This document shows positions 1-7,722 of a DNA stretch of 11,331 nt, piece after piece (position 1 is the first letter of the stretch; each line of letters opens with the position of its first letter). A model generated the notes under the pieces. That model was given only the letters and a program-made list of their open reading frames with translations, did not search any database and was not told where the DNA came from. A program made the translations under genes and the position numbers. The DNA lies in contig NRSV01000137.1 of the NCBI GenBank assembly GCA_002286855.1, positions 24,385 through 35,715 on the forward strand, read 5' to 3'. The DNA comes from Bipolaris cookei. Its lineage: Eukaryota; Ascomycota; Dothideomycetes; Pleosporales; Pleosporaceae.

Positions 1-1465
1 TCAAAGAAGCTTACTAAGCTAGAAGAGGAGGTGATAGCTGATTACATACTTAATCTAGCTCTATGTGGATTTTTGCCTACCTACGCAGCTATGTGCGATA
101 TAGCTAATAGACTCCTGGCTGCGCGCGGCGCTGGACGGGTTGGCGTCCACTGGCCGCGCAACTTTGTTAGGCGTACAGACAGTCTTACAACGCGTTTTAA
201 TCGAGCGTACGATAGGCAGAGAGCTCTATGCGAAGATCCAGTCTTAATTAAGAGCTGGTTTGAGCTTATGGAGCAGACAAAGGCCAGGTACGGCATCTGT
301 GACGAGGACGTCTACAACTTCGACGAAGCTGGCTTTATAATGAGAAAGATCACGACTCAGCTAGTCGTAACAGCGTCAGAGAGGAGGGGTCGGCCAGAGG
401 CAGTTGAGCCAGGCAATCGTGAGTGGGTGACGCTGATCGCAGCGATTAACGCAGCTGGCTGGGCAGTCCCACCGTTCCTTGTCTTTGCTGGCTAGTATCA
501 CCTATCTGCCTGGTACGAGGCGGCAGAGATCCCGCGCGATTGGGTAATCGTAGTCAGAGACAATGGCTGGACGAACAACGAGCTAGGTATCTCATGGATA
601 AAGCACTTCGATACCTACACGAAGACTCGCGTTATCGGTACACGTCGCCTGCTTATTCTTGACGACCATGAGAGCCACCAATCTCTTCAGTTCTAAGAGT
701 TCTGTAAGGAGAGTAATATCCACACGCTCTATATGCCGCCTCATTCGTCTCACCTAATCTAGCCTCTTGACTTTGGCTGCTTCTCGCCGTTAAAGCGCGC
801 GTACAGCCGTGAGGTGGAGAGCCTAATCCGCCACCACACCAACCATATTACTAAGCTCGAGTTTCTGCCAGCGTTCAAGGCAGCGTTCAATCGATCCTTC
901 ACGCCAGCTAATATCTGCTCCACTTTCCGCGGCGCAGGCCTTGTTCCTCTCCACCCAGACGCTGTTCTATTAAAGCTTGATATAAAGCTCGGTACGCCTA
1001 CTCCACCAGCTGTTCTATAGTCTCTCTGGCAGGCTCGTACGCCTAGCAACACACGGGCTTGAGGCTCGATCAACGTTAACACGTGATCGCGTTCAGCGGC
1101 ACCAAGGCTCATTGCCAGCTTCAATTATTGCAGCAATCGACCAGCTTAAGAAGGGGGCACAGGTAATGATACTCTCAGCTGAGCTAATGTGCGATCGGAT
1201 CGCCAGCCTTGAGGGAGCTAATGAAGCAGCAACGAAGCGTAGGGAGCGCAAAAGAAAGCAGATACAGAAGTAAGGAGTGCTTACAAAGGGAGCTGGAGAG
1301 GATCTACTTACTCAGCGTGAGGCTGATCAGCAGATTGCTCATGAAGAGCGTCAAGGAGGAGAGCAATCAGGTACTAGCCGCCAGGCTCTTGCGCGCTGTA
1401 GTAGGTGTAGAGAGGCTGGCCATAGTATACGTACCTGTAAGAAAGATACTATAGATACTACTTAA
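1..1465 (+). pseudogene. Fot1/pogo-type transposase, 5'-truncated by the window and inactivated
   Basis: This is a decayed DDE transposase of the Tc1/mariner superfamily, pogo/Fot1 branch; intact family members cut and paste the element at TA sites. It reads in frame 1 from the window edge to about 1054, then in frame 2 to the TAA at 1463-1465. The order is: CENP-B-like helix-turn-helix remainder (about 10-250), DDE core with aspartates at 322-324 (in NFDEAGF), 661-663 (LILD) and 769-771 (PLDFG), then a C-terminal CCHC zinc knuckle (C-x2-C-x4-H-x4-C, about 1400-1441). In-frame stops lie at 493-495, 694-696, 760-762, 1018-1020 and 1271-1273, and a frameshift lies near 1051-1060. The usual DGHGSH motif is DDHESH here. 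The stop at 760 replaces the Gln of the conserved SSHLLQPLD block, a C-to-T change. The N-terminus and left end are outside the window. Family and pseudogene status are clear; the exact subfamily is not. Confidence 0.9.
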
Positions 1466-1900
1466 TCTACTCTGTTAATTTCTATATATTATACTATCAC
1501 GTTGTTGAGATGTACGTTCATAGAGGTGGGTAAACTTGGTGGCGTGCGCGGCTCGCTTGTAAGCTATTTAGCTATCTGTATACAATACTAGTTTGCCTAA
1601 GTAACGATCGCGCCGATAGAATCTAGCTGAGATAACAGTAGGCCGGTAGCTTCCGGGATTCCGAGTGTTAAGTGCGGAAAACTGGAAATTGCCGATTGGC
1701 TGCAAGGGCTATGGTCCCAGCTTAGGTCGTAAACCAAGATTCCATTGAGGAGCTACCTAAAAGGCGTTCAGCCCGTCACACATTTACCAGCCTAGCATTG
1801 ACAGCAGCACCGACATCAGCCTCATCTTGGAAATAAGCAAAGCTGAAGAAGAAACAAATCAGATCTAAATGCGTCAGGTACCATGAAAACCACCCATGCG
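1466..1900. other. Non-coding: transposon tail and 3' flank of the reductase gene
   Basis: No convincing reading frame is present on either strand. The first 60 bases are AT-rich (transposon tail), followed by the possible terminal repeat at 1531. About 1600-1800 is of mixed composition and I do not recognise it. The part next to 1901 should hold the 3' UTR and polyadenylation region of the minus-strand reductase gene. A short minus-strand open frame at 1822-2007 overlaps the end of that gene and is probably chance. Confidence 0.6.
1531..1552. repeat. Possible right terminal-repeat remnant of the first pogo-like element
   Basis: This stretch lies 65 bp after the transposase stop and resembles the inner end of the right terminal repeat of the second element (7664 onward), with a shared TAA-N2-TTGGTGG-N-GTG-N-GC pattern. 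In the second element the corresponding repeat begins 74 bp after its stop, so the position also fits. The left end is outside the window, so the inverted partner cannot be checked and the outer boundary is not fixed. Confidence 0.35.
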
Positions 1901-3232
1901 TTACTTTGGGCTCTGCGATGGCATCGGCGATACCATTTTGAGTGCTGACAACTCTCGAAACACCTGAAGGAATGCGTCTGACGTATCAACAAAACCATGC
2001 CAACCAAGCTTCCGGGCTTTGTTCATACTACAAACCGTGGTCAATAAGGGGCAGATAATCAAAGAAGTGATAACGTACCTTGGCAACAGCGCTGTGTACA
2101 GAGAAACACATCCATCCAAAAAGGCGAACTCTTTGGACATATCATTTAGCTCTCGTTTGATCAAGCCATGCTCGTCTGTGAGTTCCCTCCACGCTTGCTG
2201 CACATGTGGCTGCTGGATCCATGATCCAAATGTGAACTTCCACTTTAGGACACCCTTAGGTCCATAGCCACGAGGCCGGTGTGGCATCTCAAACTCGATC
2301 CACTCTACATTCTCCTCCGGCCCTTTCCAGGAAATTCCGTACCACTCCGCCAGGCAAGGCCAGAAGCCCTCCCAAGTGAAGGTGCTGTTGTCGCACTGGT
2401 TGATTCGTTGGTCCGCTGTGCCGGGCATTAACACTGCCCACTCTTCCATGTGGGCATTAAGCATTGCGCTTGACATTGCCAGCGGCATCTGCCACGACAC
2501 CACGTCGGATGGATACTCAAGTGACTGGTTTAGTTTCTTGCAAATGGAGGCGTACACTGCTAGCGGGAAGGCAACATTCATTGCCGACCCAGGTGCAGCG
2601 CCTACCAGGGGCCCGGGTAAGATGATGTTCCACCTGGTCCTCCTCTCCCCACTACCACCAGCACAGTGCTTCACCAGGGCGTCCTCTTGCGAGTAGTAGA
2701 AGTTTGGTTCGAGATTTACTCTGGGATCCGTTTCTACCTGCGGCACTTTCATTGGGCCCAGGTGGCCACCATAGTACTTTGCGCCGGCCTGTAACAGAAT
2801 CCTGCGGGGGATGATTCGGGCGCCGACTAATCCATCGAGTAGGTTCTGGAAGATAAGGGAGTTCAGGCGTGTGAGCTCACCCGCATCAGACCAGAGTCCC
2901 ATGCCGGGTTTCGGTGGGGGCTGCACGTGGGAAAAGTAGAAGACATAATCTGCTTGAACGTTTGCAGCGAGCAGAATGGTGGCCAGCGTTTCTGGAGGCT
3001 GGAGCAGGTCGACGGCGATGTGCTTAACGTGGTCTGGGTGTTTTCCATACGGCGGATGGAGGCTTAGGCAGTATATCTTTGACCAGCGCGTTGGGTTCTG
3101 ACAGAGTCTACGCAACATGTGACTACCTGAAAGACCGTTGGTACCAGTTATAATGGCCGTCAGGTTGTTCGGGGATGTAGATAAGTCTGGCAAGCCATGA
3201 TAGATTCCATCGGAGTATACTTGCTGGGTCAT
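1901..3232 (-). CDS. PRISE-like short-chain dehydrogenase/reductase (NAD(P)-dependent), two exons
   Basis: This is a Rossmann-fold reductase of the progesterone 5-beta-reductase/iridoid synthase (PRISE) superfamily. Plant members reduce enone double bonds with NADPH; the substrate here is unknown. The coding sequence is complement of 1901-2027 joined to 2079-3232, giving 426 aa, slightly longer than the roughly 390-aa plant enzymes. The nucleotide-binding motif TGTNGLSG lies at residues 29-36. The family's catalytic Lys is seen as K152 in GAKYYG, and the catalytic Tyr lies in NFYYSQED (Y179/Y180). The start at 3232 has A at -3 and a TATA box about 85 bp upstream. There is no signal peptide or membrane segment, so it is probably cytosolic. 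It lies downstream of the P450 on the same strand, suggesting a joint role in modifying a small molecule, but that is inference. The fold assignment is secure; enone reductase activity is not proven. Confidence 0.88.
   Translation of the reverse strand: MTQQVYSDGIYHGLPDLSTSPNNLTAIITGTNGLSGSHMLRRLCQNPTRWSKIYCLSLHPPYGKHPDHVKHIAVDLLQPPETLATILLAANVQADYVFYFSHVQPPPKPGMGLWSDAGELTRLNSLIFQNLLDGLVGARIIPRRILLQAGAKYYGGHLGPMKVPQVETDPRVNLEPNFYYSQEDALVKHCAGGSGERRTRWNIILPGPLVGAAPGSAMNVAFPLAVYASICKKLNQSLEYPSDVVSWQMPLAMSSAMLNAHMEEWAVLMPGTADQRINQCDNSTFTWEGFWPCLAEWYGISWKGPEENVEWIEFEMPHRPRGYGPKGVLKWKFTFGSWIQQPHVQQAWRELTDEHGLIKRELNDMSKEFAFLDGCVSLYTALLPRYVITSLIICPLLTTVCSMNKARKLGWHGFVDTSDAFLQVFRELSALKMVSPMPSQSPK
2028..2078 (-). 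other. 51-nt spliceosomal intron in the reductase gene
   Basis: On the minus strand the donor is GTACGT and the acceptor is TTTGTAG, with a branch-like TTGAC 11-15 nt before the acceptor. Removal changes the local reading to LLPSMNKARKLGWHGFVDT, which fits the conserved C-terminus of the family. The intron is 17 codons long without a stop, so the frame stays open if it is retained. Confidence 0.85.
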
Positions 3233-3728
3233 AGTCAGATATGATTATCTCCTCGATGCTTTAGGCGTTTGATAGCACTCTTGTAAGACCAACTATATTC
3301 TCGTCTCGTGTCTCTACTTTATACTGCAGATTAATGCTCAAAACATATCTAGATGTTTGCAGGAAAACTGCATGCACGCACAGATACAATCGTCTGTTTC
3401 GCTAGCACCATGCGACCATGCGATCCATCGGCTATGCCGGATCCGAAGGATCAAAGCTAATTGGGAAATCCGTTGTGCTTCTGAAACAAACAAGCGCTCG
3501 ACTAACAGCCACCATCATCTTAGTAATATTATGAAGCCCAGAGCAAGCACAAGGAGTGGAGGAGAAAAGATTTGATTTGTGTGCTTTGCGTTCTGCTGGC
3601 GTACGTACGTTGTCTAATGTTCTAGCACGCTCTGTAGCTTGTTTATTCGGGTTACGGTGCCACTAAAATTCATCTAACAAAACCAATGTCCTACATCTTG
3701 AAACATACAAGAGTTAAGAAGGGCTACA
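3233..3728. other. Intergenic: reductase promoter and P450 3' region
   Basis: This 496-bp gap separates the two minus-strand genes. It holds the reductase core promoter (TATA at 3317-3323) and, next to 3728, the 3' end of the P450 transcript. A 72-codon plus-strand open frame at 3357-3575 shows no recognisable family or domain, and I take it as chance. Nothing else is recognised. Confidence 0.6.
3317..3323 (-). promoter_or_regulatory. TATA box of the reductase gene
   Basis: The minus strand reads TATAAAG here, 85-91 bp upstream of the ATG at 3232. That is a usual distance for a fungal core promoter and leaves a leader of roughly 50 nt. No start site data are available. Confidence 0.5.
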
Positions 3729-5397
3729 CTAGGATGCCTTATTCTTTTCACAATCGCGCTCCCTAAAGAAAACGTTTAACGAAGGCTTAACCCACAGGAC
3801 ATAGCTCTTGTGATCAGGAGCCCGTGCCCAGTCTTGGCTGTCATTACAAAGCTCCATCTCGAACTTCCATAAGATGCGCGCTAGAATGAGGCGGATCTCG
3901 TTGAGTGCTAGATTTTTTCCGATGCAGTTTCTTGGTCCGACATGGAATGGTTGGAGTACAGCCCTATTGTCGGCATAAAAGGGCGACGACGGATCTTTCG
4001 GCACCGATGGAAACCATCGCTCGGGATGAAATGCTTGAGCGTTGTGGAAATTGCGTTCGGACCAATAGGCAGCAGTTTGGTGGACGCCTACTACTGTCTA
4101 CAGGGTGAAGTGAGTAAGATATAACCAAACATAGACAAAACACTGGACCTACATTTGGTGCCACAGAGATTCCTGCAATGGTGGTATACCCCTCGACCGG
4201 AGTCATTCTTGGGAAAGAGGAAGGCACTGGCGGGTATAGGCGGAGAGCCTCTGTGATGCAGGCCATCATGTAGGGCAACCTGTTTGACGTTGTCATGAAC
4301 GTCATGTCTTCCTCTCTTGAAAATTGAGTGCGGACCTCCTCAGTGGCTTTGCGCAAGACTGTGGGGCTCTTAAGGAGCCAGAATGTGACACCTGACAGTA
4401 GAGTTGCAGTCGCCTCTGATCCAGCAAGGATAATGATGTTCGCGTTTGCGACGAGCTCTGTATCTGTCAACCCAGCGTCTCCTCCGCGGGCCTTGAGCAT
4501 GGAATCCATAAAATCGTTCCGGTCGTGCGAACTTTTATTGTGTAACCTTTTTAAGACTGTCTTTGTCGCAAATTCATGCTGTCTCTTTCGGGCTTCAACG
4601 ATCGTCTTAGACGCCGTCTTCTCGAGGATCCAAGCAAGCAGAGGGTAGTCGTGAGATGCCCTTGTTATTGGAACACTTCTAAGAAAGTTGAAGAAGTTTT
4701 CTGCGAACCAATGCGTCTCTGCTTCCTTCAGCCCGTCAAAGGATTGTCCGAAGGAAAGATCGCCGATGATATCGAACGCCACGAGATTGTACCACTTGAC
4801 CATGTCTGCCGAGGCACCGGTTGTGGCCAGCTCTCCTAGTCTTGCTGCAAGTAGGTCGACGTACTGCCTCACAACTGACTCTTGATCTCGCAAGGCTCTC
4901 TCTGAGAAGGCGTGTGATAAGGCTTTCCGGTATCTGGAATGGTCGAAGTCGTTGGCGGTGACAATGTTCGGTTGGGCTCCTTTCTTGTCTCGCTTAGGCT
5001 TGGAAAGCTGCTTTCCACTGGGTCCGTTAAAACCATAGATGTCGTTCCAGGCTTGGGCTGTGATGAACGACAACTCATTTGGGCCAATACGAACGACCTC
5101 TCCGTGCCTCTCGTGTGTCTCGCGGATCTGAGGATCTAGAGTCCCTCTAACCATTGCTATATGTTTTAGCATGGGGAAAACGATCCATAGCTTCTTTCCA
5201 AGAATGTGACGATGTGGACTGAGGTAGAGTTGATATAAAGCAAAACAGATGCACCACATTACGTAGATTCCACCAGAAATTCCCAAAACCCAAAAGAGCC
5301 TATGACATTGTGTAATCTCAAGAGCCAAAAAATTAGGAATTCTTAGAGGAGCTGTCATAATGCAAAAGTCATACAGAGGTATCATCTGAAAATGCAT
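3729..5397 (-). CDS. Cytochrome P450 monooxygenase, microsomal, two exons
   Basis: This is a class II haem-thiolate monooxygenase expected in the ER membrane with NADPH-P450 reductase; the substrate is unknown. The coding sequence is complement of 3729-4097 joined to 4153-5397, giving 537 aa. Visible features, numbered from M1, are: a membrane anchor about residues 34-57, then LYLSPHR; an HSRYRK C-helix; I-helix AGSEAT at 325-330; ExxR as EALR at 383-386; PERW at 440-443; and the haem loop FHVGPRNCIG at 466-475 with Cys473. The acid-alcohol pair is altered, with Ala329 where Thr is normal. The N-terminal region (ITAQAWNDIYG, then HSRYRKALSHAF) resembles fungal P450s near isotrichodermin C-15 hydroxylase, so secondary metabolism is likely. 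M14 (5358) has A at -3, suits the family's usual N-terminal length, and may be the true start. The P450 identity is certain; the function is open. Confidence 0.93.
4098..4152 (-). other. 55-nt spliceosomal intron in the P450 gene
   Basis: On the minus strand the donor is GTAGGT and the acceptor is CCCTGTAG. The intron lies between codons (phase 0), after residue 415. Splicing joins ISVAPN to TVVGVHQTA, restoring the beta-strand region between ExxR and PERW. Its length is not a multiple of three, so retention would shift the frame and lose the haem-binding loop. Confidence 0.9.
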
Positions 5398-5835
5398 GGA
5401 ATGTTGGGTTTAAAAGCTTTCTGCGCCTTCTTGCTCGACCAAAGGCCGATCCGTTAGCGCCTGTCTTGGTCTCCGACTCTCGGACACTTCTAAAGCATTC
5501 CATTTCGGGCCGCCGCCCAAGAAGGCTAAGATAGCCATCAACTATTCTCTATAACGTACTTTACAAGCTAGCCACTCATTTTATAGTGTGGTAAATGGGT
5601 CTGTAACAGCTCAGCTACCTGCCCACCTAGTATTCAGTCCTGATCCGAACTAGGGTTCGATCCAGCCTAGTGTTAGAACTGCGGATACAAATACTGGCCT
5701 TCTCCATAGTTGTTCGGTAGATTTTTGATATGCTTTCGTACAAGGCCTATAGGTGTACTATCATACTCTTGGCTCATTTGTGTCCCACGCACTCCCATAT
5801 GCCTCTAAGTGACTATATTACCGATACAGATCCGA
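5398..5835. other. Intergenic: upstream region of the P450
   Basis: This 438-bp stretch between the P450 start and the second transposon has no plausible gene. A TTTTAAAC stretch on the minus strand (5408-5416) lies only about 11-19 nt before the first ATG. If it serves as a TATA element, transcription would start past M1, which favours the later start at 5358. A GC-rich block at 5440-5520 includes the inverted repeat at 5472-5484. Confidence 0.55.
5472..5484. promoter_or_regulatory. Inverted repeat TCCGA-CTC-TCGGA, possible Zn2Cys6 factor site
   Basis: This perfect 5-bp inverted repeat with a 3-bp spacer contains CCG-N5-CGG. Paired CGG half-sites are the usual targets of fungal Zn2Cys6 binuclear cluster regulators. 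It lies 75-87 bp upstream of the first P450 ATG, a suitable place for an activator site. One 13-bp match can arise by chance, and no regulator gene is in the window. Confidence 0.3.
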
Positions 5836-5837
5836 TA

Positions 5838-5890
5838 ACGTGTTCCACCAGTAAGCGGCCCACCCCAGTAAGTGGCCCACCCCACCAAAC
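5838..5890. repeat. Left terminal inverted repeat (53 bp)
   Basis: It matches the reverse complement of 7668-7720 at all 53 positions; after a 4-bp offset a further CCTGACA is shared. It contains two head-to-tail 17-bp units (5850-5866 and 5867-5883) of the form AGTAAGYGGCCCACCCC, differing only at the C/T position. These units are candidate transposase-binding sites. Confidence 0.95.
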
Positions 5891-5919
5891 CTGACACGAT
5901 TCTCCACACAACCACCACA

Positions 5920-7594
5920 ATGCCGCGACAACAACGCTCTATACAGACCTCTCGTGAAGCTAGAGTACTTCTAGCATCTCGTGCGCTTCAAGAGAAACGT
6001 GTAACAAGCCAGCGTCAGGCTGCCATGCTATACGACGCTCCACGAACGACGCTCCGACGACGCCTCCGTGGTACCCAGCCGCGATCAGAGACAGCCTCTG
6101 TCAATCGCAAGCTATCAGCTATTGAAGAGCAGTCTCTTGTTCAATGGATCCTAGAGCTAGATCGACGTGGTTTTCCACCCCATATCATCGACGTACGACG
6201 AATGGCAGACGCGTTACTCGCTGCGCGTGGCCAGAATCCACCTCCACTACCTGTTGGCAAATGTTGGGTGTCGCGCTTTATCCAAGGCCAGCCAGAGCTT
6301 CAGACAAAGTAGATTAGATGATTGCATAGTCAGCGCGCCTCTTACGAGGATCCTGCTATAATCGCAGCGTGGTTTAAGCTAGTAGAGGAGACGCGCCAGA
6401 CGTACGGCGTCCTTGACCAGGATATCTACAACTTTGACGAGACTGGATTCGCAATGGGCGTCGCTGCAACGTCAAAAGTAGTCACTAGCGCTGATAGAGT
6501 CGGCAGAGCAGTCGTCGTCCAGCCAGGCAATCGCGAGTGGGTGACAGCGATCGAGTGTATCTGCGCCTCAGGCTGGTGTCTTCCACCTTTCGTAATCCTA
6601 TCTGGTAAGGTCCACCAGAGCAACTGGTATCGCAACCTCCCACTCGACTGGACTATCGCCGTCTCAGATAATGGCTGGACGACCGACGATTTTGTTGTTT
6701 ATGAGGTGGGTGAAGGCATTTCTGACCTAGCATACAGCTATCTCGACAGCCCGGTTCTATCGATTTCTTATTCTTGACGGCCATGGCAGCCACGCCACGC
6801 CGGAGTTCGATCAGTACTGCGCCAATAACAAGATTATCACTCTCTGGTATTTGGCTCGCCCTATACATTCGCACCCTTCTCATACCTGTTCTAACTGTTA
6901 AGCTGGTCTCACTCTTCCACTAAGCTTATCGACTCGCGAGTCGGAGGATGCTCGCTCCCGCCACGCGTCTTACCCATGGTTGATCAAAAAACAGAGAGCT
7001 TCTTACTAGCTATGCACCTGAATCGGCTACTATTATTTTACTCAGCCAGATATCCCAGGCACTTTCAGGCGACAGGCTTTGCTCCCTCTTCTGTCCAGGA
7101 TCGGCGTCCTGTCATCGCGAACTATTATCCGAAGACGCCGTCTCCACACCAACAGCTTATAGATAACAAACTACAAGCCGCAGGCAGCACAGACAAGAGA
7201 CACCGCATACAGTAGCAAAGCTTCAGTATCAGGTACGCTATCTCCAAGAGCGACTACGACGGCAGCCAGAGAGCCCAACAAGTATCGCAATACGCCAGCT
7301 TGCGAAAAGCGCTCAGCTTGCAATGCAATCAGCGACGATACTTGCAGAGGAGAATAAGAAGCTACGTGAAGAAAATCAGCGTCAGCGACAGAAGCAGGAT
7401 CAGCAGAGTCAATATATTGCTTCTGGTGGGAGGCTCACCAGGCTCAACAGGCTCAGCAGCTAGCTGCAGAGGCAGAAAGGGTGGTTGTAGAGGCTGAACA
7501 GGGTGAGAGCAGTCAGCGACGTCAGCGCGCGCCGCCGACGTGCACAAAGTGCCACGTTCAAGGTCACAAAAGAACTCAGTGTAGAGCTAAATAA
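5920..7594 (+). pseudogene. Fot1/pogo-type transposase of the second element, multiply broken
   Basis: The coding region probably began at the ATG at 5920 (MPRQQRS), just inside the left repeat. It starts with a psq-like helix-turn-helix and a CENP-B-type DNA-binding region (about 5980-6300), followed by a DDE core with Asp at 6436-6438 (NFDETGF) and 6776-6778 (ILDGHGSH). The C-terminus has a Gln/Glu-rich probable coiled coil (about 7210-7500) and a CCHC zinc knuckle (7541-7582), ending at TAA 7592-7594. In-frame stops lie at 6310-6312 and 6319-6321. An extra G near 6706 shifts the frame, and a further stop lies at 6728-6730 in the restored frame. The segment at 6855-6975, where the third catalytic Asp should be, is scrambled. 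More frame changes occur near 6980-7050, 7200 and 7425. It is clearly inactive. Confidence 0.92.
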
Positions 7595-7667
7595 TAAATT
7601 ATATTTTTTAAGTTTTATCTTCTTTTATCTTATTATTATGGATCAATTGCGCAGAATGTCAGGTTAA

Positions 7668-7720
7668 GTTTGGTGGGGTGGGCCACTTACTGGGGTGGGC
7701 CGCTTACTGGTGGAACACGT
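7668..7720. repeat. Right terminal inverted repeat (53 bp)
   Basis: It is the exact inverted partner of 5838-5890, with the two 17-bp units at 7675-7708 in mirror order. The C and T variants sit at the same positions relative to each end. A TA follows directly at 7721-7722. Confidence 0.95.
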
Positions 7721-7722
7721 TA

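Larger units (their letters stand above)
5838..7720 (+). mobile_element. Complete 1883-bp Fot1/pogo-like DNA transposon with a dead transposase
   Basis: Both ends are visible. Perfect 53-bp terminal inverted repeats lie at 5838-5890 and 7668-7720. TA dinucleotides at 5836-5837 and 7721-7722 match the TA target duplication of the Tc1/mariner superfamily. The single coding region on the plus strand is a pogo-class transposase with stops, frameshifts and a damaged catalytic core, so the copy is not autonomous. It lies about 440 bp upstream of the P450 start. Confidence 0.93.

Noticed and set aside
3357..3575. 72-codon plus-strand open frame between the reductase and the P450
   Set aside because: It lies in the reductase promoter region on the opposite strand, is short, and has no family resemblance.
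4411..4413. The Ala codon in the P450 I-helix as RIP damage
   Set aside because: Thr to Ala here needs A-to-G on the coding strand, opposite to the RIP direction, and the gene has no stops or other RIP-like lesions.
5600..5680. tRNA-like stretch with a GGTTCGATCC B-box-like motif and an upstream CAGCTCAGCT
   Set aside because: The T-arm does not pair properly, no acceptor or anticodon stem can be drawn, and only a loose CTAGG...CCTAG hairpin is present. The motif match is probably chance or a very old tRNA-derived remnant.
5872..5919. ATG at 5872 as the start of the second transposase
   Set aside because: It lies inside the terminal inverted repeat. The ATG at 5920, directly before the basic helix-turn-helix region, is the better start.
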